A stretch of 64,000 nt of DNA from Pseudomonas sp. PD9R (GTDB lineage Bacteria > Pseudomonadota > Gammaproteobacteria > Pseudomonadales > Pseudomonadaceae): assembly GCF_019200975.1 (NCBI RefSeq), contig NZ_JAHTMR010000015.1, forward strand, positions 70,931 through 134,930, in the 5' to 3' direction. The number at the start of each line of letters is the position of its first letter. Within the stretch, counting starts at the first letter, position 1. A model generated the notes under the pieces. The model saw only the letters and a list, made by a program, of their open reading frames with translations, did not search any database and had not been told where the DNA came from. The translations under genes were made by a program, and so were the position numbers. Shown here piece after piece: positions 62,445-64,000 of this stretch.

Positions 62445-64000
62445 TGACTCGTCCAGTTCCGGCGATTGTCATTCTCGGCAATGGCAGCCTCGCGACCGCG
62501 CGCAGCATTCAGCAGCTCTACCCCGGAGCGCTGATCCACGGCCTGGCCGAACGGGTCGACGGTGCGGACCGCGTCTACCGCGAGTTCGGTGCGACCCTGC
62601 GTGAGCTTTATCAACAGGACACGCCGATCATCGCCTTGTGCGCGGCCGGAATTGTCATTCGCACACTCGCGCCGTTGCTGCTGGAGAAAGGCGTCGAGCC
62701 GCCGGTGCTGGCGGTTGCCGAAGACGGCAGCGCGGTAGTGCCGCTGCTTGGAGGCTTGGGCGGCGTGAACGTTTTGGCGCGTGAAATTGCGGCCCATCTC
62801 GACGTCGCGGCGGCTATCACCACCAGTGGCGAACTGCGTTTCGGCACCTGCCTGCTCAACCCTCCCAGCGGATATACCTTGGGCGATCTGGCGTTGGGCA
62901 AGCGTTTCGTTTCCGATTTGCTGGCGGGGGAAACGGTACGCATCGAAGGTTCGGCACCGTGGTTGGCGCAGGCGCAGTTGCCTGAAGATCAGCAGGCACG
63001 GCTGACGGTGCATGTCGGCCATGCCGAGCGCGCGCCGGCCGCTAACGAATTGCTGATCTATCCGCGCAATGTGCTGGTTGCCGTGACAGGCGACGTGGCG
63101 GATAGGCCGGGGGCCATTCGCGAGGCGCTGCATCAGGCCAAAATCGCCGTGCAATCGGTGGCGTGCTTGTTGGCCGCTGATACCGAAATGGCCAGTGCCA
63201 CGTTGCGCGAAGCAGCGCTCGAATTGGGTGTGCCATTGCGTTTTGTCAGCGCTGTTGGTGTGGCCAGCGCGTTGGCGCGCCAGGCTATCGGGCAGTCAGT
63301 TTCCATCGTTGGTGATGACGCGATTGCCATTGCACTCGCCGAGCAGCCGCTGGACCCGTTGCAGATCGGCCGTCCTCGCGGGCGTCTGGCCGTGATCGGC
63401 CTGGGGCCCGGCGCTGCCGAGCTGATGGTGCCGGCGGTCAAGGCGGAGCTGGCTCGGGCCAATGATGTACTGGGTTACGAAACCTACGTGCGGATGGCCG
63501 GGCCGTTCCGCGCAGACCAGGTACTGCATTGCACCGACAATCGTGAGGAAATGCAGCGCGCCCGCCACGCCTTCGAACTGGCGGCCCAAGGGCGCTCGGT
63601 GGTGGTGGTTTCTTCCGGTGACCCCGGTGTTTTTGCCATGGCGGCGGCGGTGCTGGAAGCGCTTCATGAGTCCACCGATGCCGCATGGCACAACGTCGAT
63701 CTTGAAATCCTTCCGGGTGTGTCCGCCTCGCTGGCGACGGCGGCCCAGGCCGGTGCGCCGTTGGGCCATGACTTCTGCGTGCTGTCGCTGTCGGACAACC
63801 TCAAACCGTGGTCGATCATCGAGAAACGTCTGGACCTGGCGGCCCAGGCTGACCTGGCCCTGGCGTTCTACAACCCGATCTCGCGCTCGCGCCCGTGGCA
63901 ATTGGGGCAGGCGCTGGACATCGTTTCCCGTCACCGCACACCTGACACCGCTGTTGTACTCGGGCGGGATATCGGTCGGCCGGGGCAGACCTTGCGGGTC
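62445..64000 (+). CDS. cobJ: CbiG-CobJ fusion, precorrin-3B C17-methyltransferase (partial)
   Basis: At least 518 codons, open to the right edge. The N-terminal ~300 residues are CbiG-like (IALCAAGIVIRTLAPLLLEK, then AVTGDVADRPG... and GVPLRFVSAVGVASA). The C-terminal part is a CobJ methylase (LAVIGLGPGAAELM, VLGYETYVRM, VVSSGDPGVFAMAAAVLEAL). CobJ methylates C17 with ring contraction. The CbiG segment is a known Pseudomonas fusion although cobG makes its anaerobic lactone-opening role unnecessary. The ATG at 62445 overlaps the cobI stop. Truncated only by the window end. Confidence 0.9.

Overview
The window looks like chromosomal DNA of a Pseudomonas of the fluorescens group. Signs of this are GC-rich coding DNA, dense Pseudomonas REP/BIME palindromes, a split urease locus with its Urt urea importer, an aerobic-type cob cluster, a CbpA/CbpM pair, an OprC-type copper receptor and DUF6543/DUF6124 genes typical of the genus. 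No rRNA, tRNA, CRISPR array, integrase or insertion sequence was seen. Bases 1-17 match an Illumina Nextera adapter, so the left edge is probably a contig end that stopped in repeats.

Layout. 0-0.9 kb: repeats, a GATCAA hexamer array and a gene-free stretch holding paired DnaA-box-like sites. 0.9-6.4 kb: a short-chain dehydrogenase, an AGE-family epimerase, hupE/ureJ-ureG-ureF-ureE (minus strand, behind a sigma-54-type promoter) and a DesT/FabR-like TetR repressor. 6.5-16.7 kb: a secreted 13-residue repeat protein, an AsmA protein, two related unknown proteins of lower GC, a ferritin-like protein, LysR/azoreductase/SMR, a lipase, and a DMT exporter divergent from an AraC regulator. 16.8-21.3 kb: a 1473-residue DUF6543 toxin-like protein with a possible Cys-His-Asp triad. 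21.3-27.1 kb: PsiF, an AI-2E-family protein, a YegD-like Hsp70, CbpA-CbpM and a histidine kinase. 27.4-30.4 kb: a class-3 lipase resembling type VI effectors, with a lipoprotein that may be its immunity partner. 30.8-31.4 kb: a structured, possibly C4-like RNA leader and a DUF6124 gene. 31.6-41.8 kb: urtABCDE-ureD-ureA-GNAT-GNAT-ureB-ureC, again behind a sigma-54-type promoter. 42.1-46.6 kb: a 1512-residue protein made of seven ~210-residue repeats. 46.8-54.9 kb: an Fe/corrinoid-type ABC importer, a PepSY membrane protein, OprC, two DUF2946 proteins and PCu(A)C. 55.0-55.7 kb: a HigBA-like toxin-antitoxin pair. 55.7-64 kb: cobK-cbiD-cobL facing cobG-cobH-cobI-cobJ, with another unknown-family gene between them; cobJ runs off the right edge.

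How it works together. The two urea loci make a full nitrogen-scavenging route: UrtABCDE imports urea, UreABC hydrolyses it, UreDEFG matures the nickel site, and HupE/UreJ may bring in nickel. Both start at GG-N10-GC promoters, which fits joint control by RpoN/NtrC. The copper genes form one minus-strand cluster (DUF2946, PCuAC, DUF2946, oprC, PepSY). The cob genes cover most of the middle of aerobic corrin-ring synthesis. The least understood parts are the DUF6543 protein, the seven-repeat protein, the three-member unknown family, the lipase/lipoprotein pair, the structured RNA leader and the DnaA-box-like cluster.
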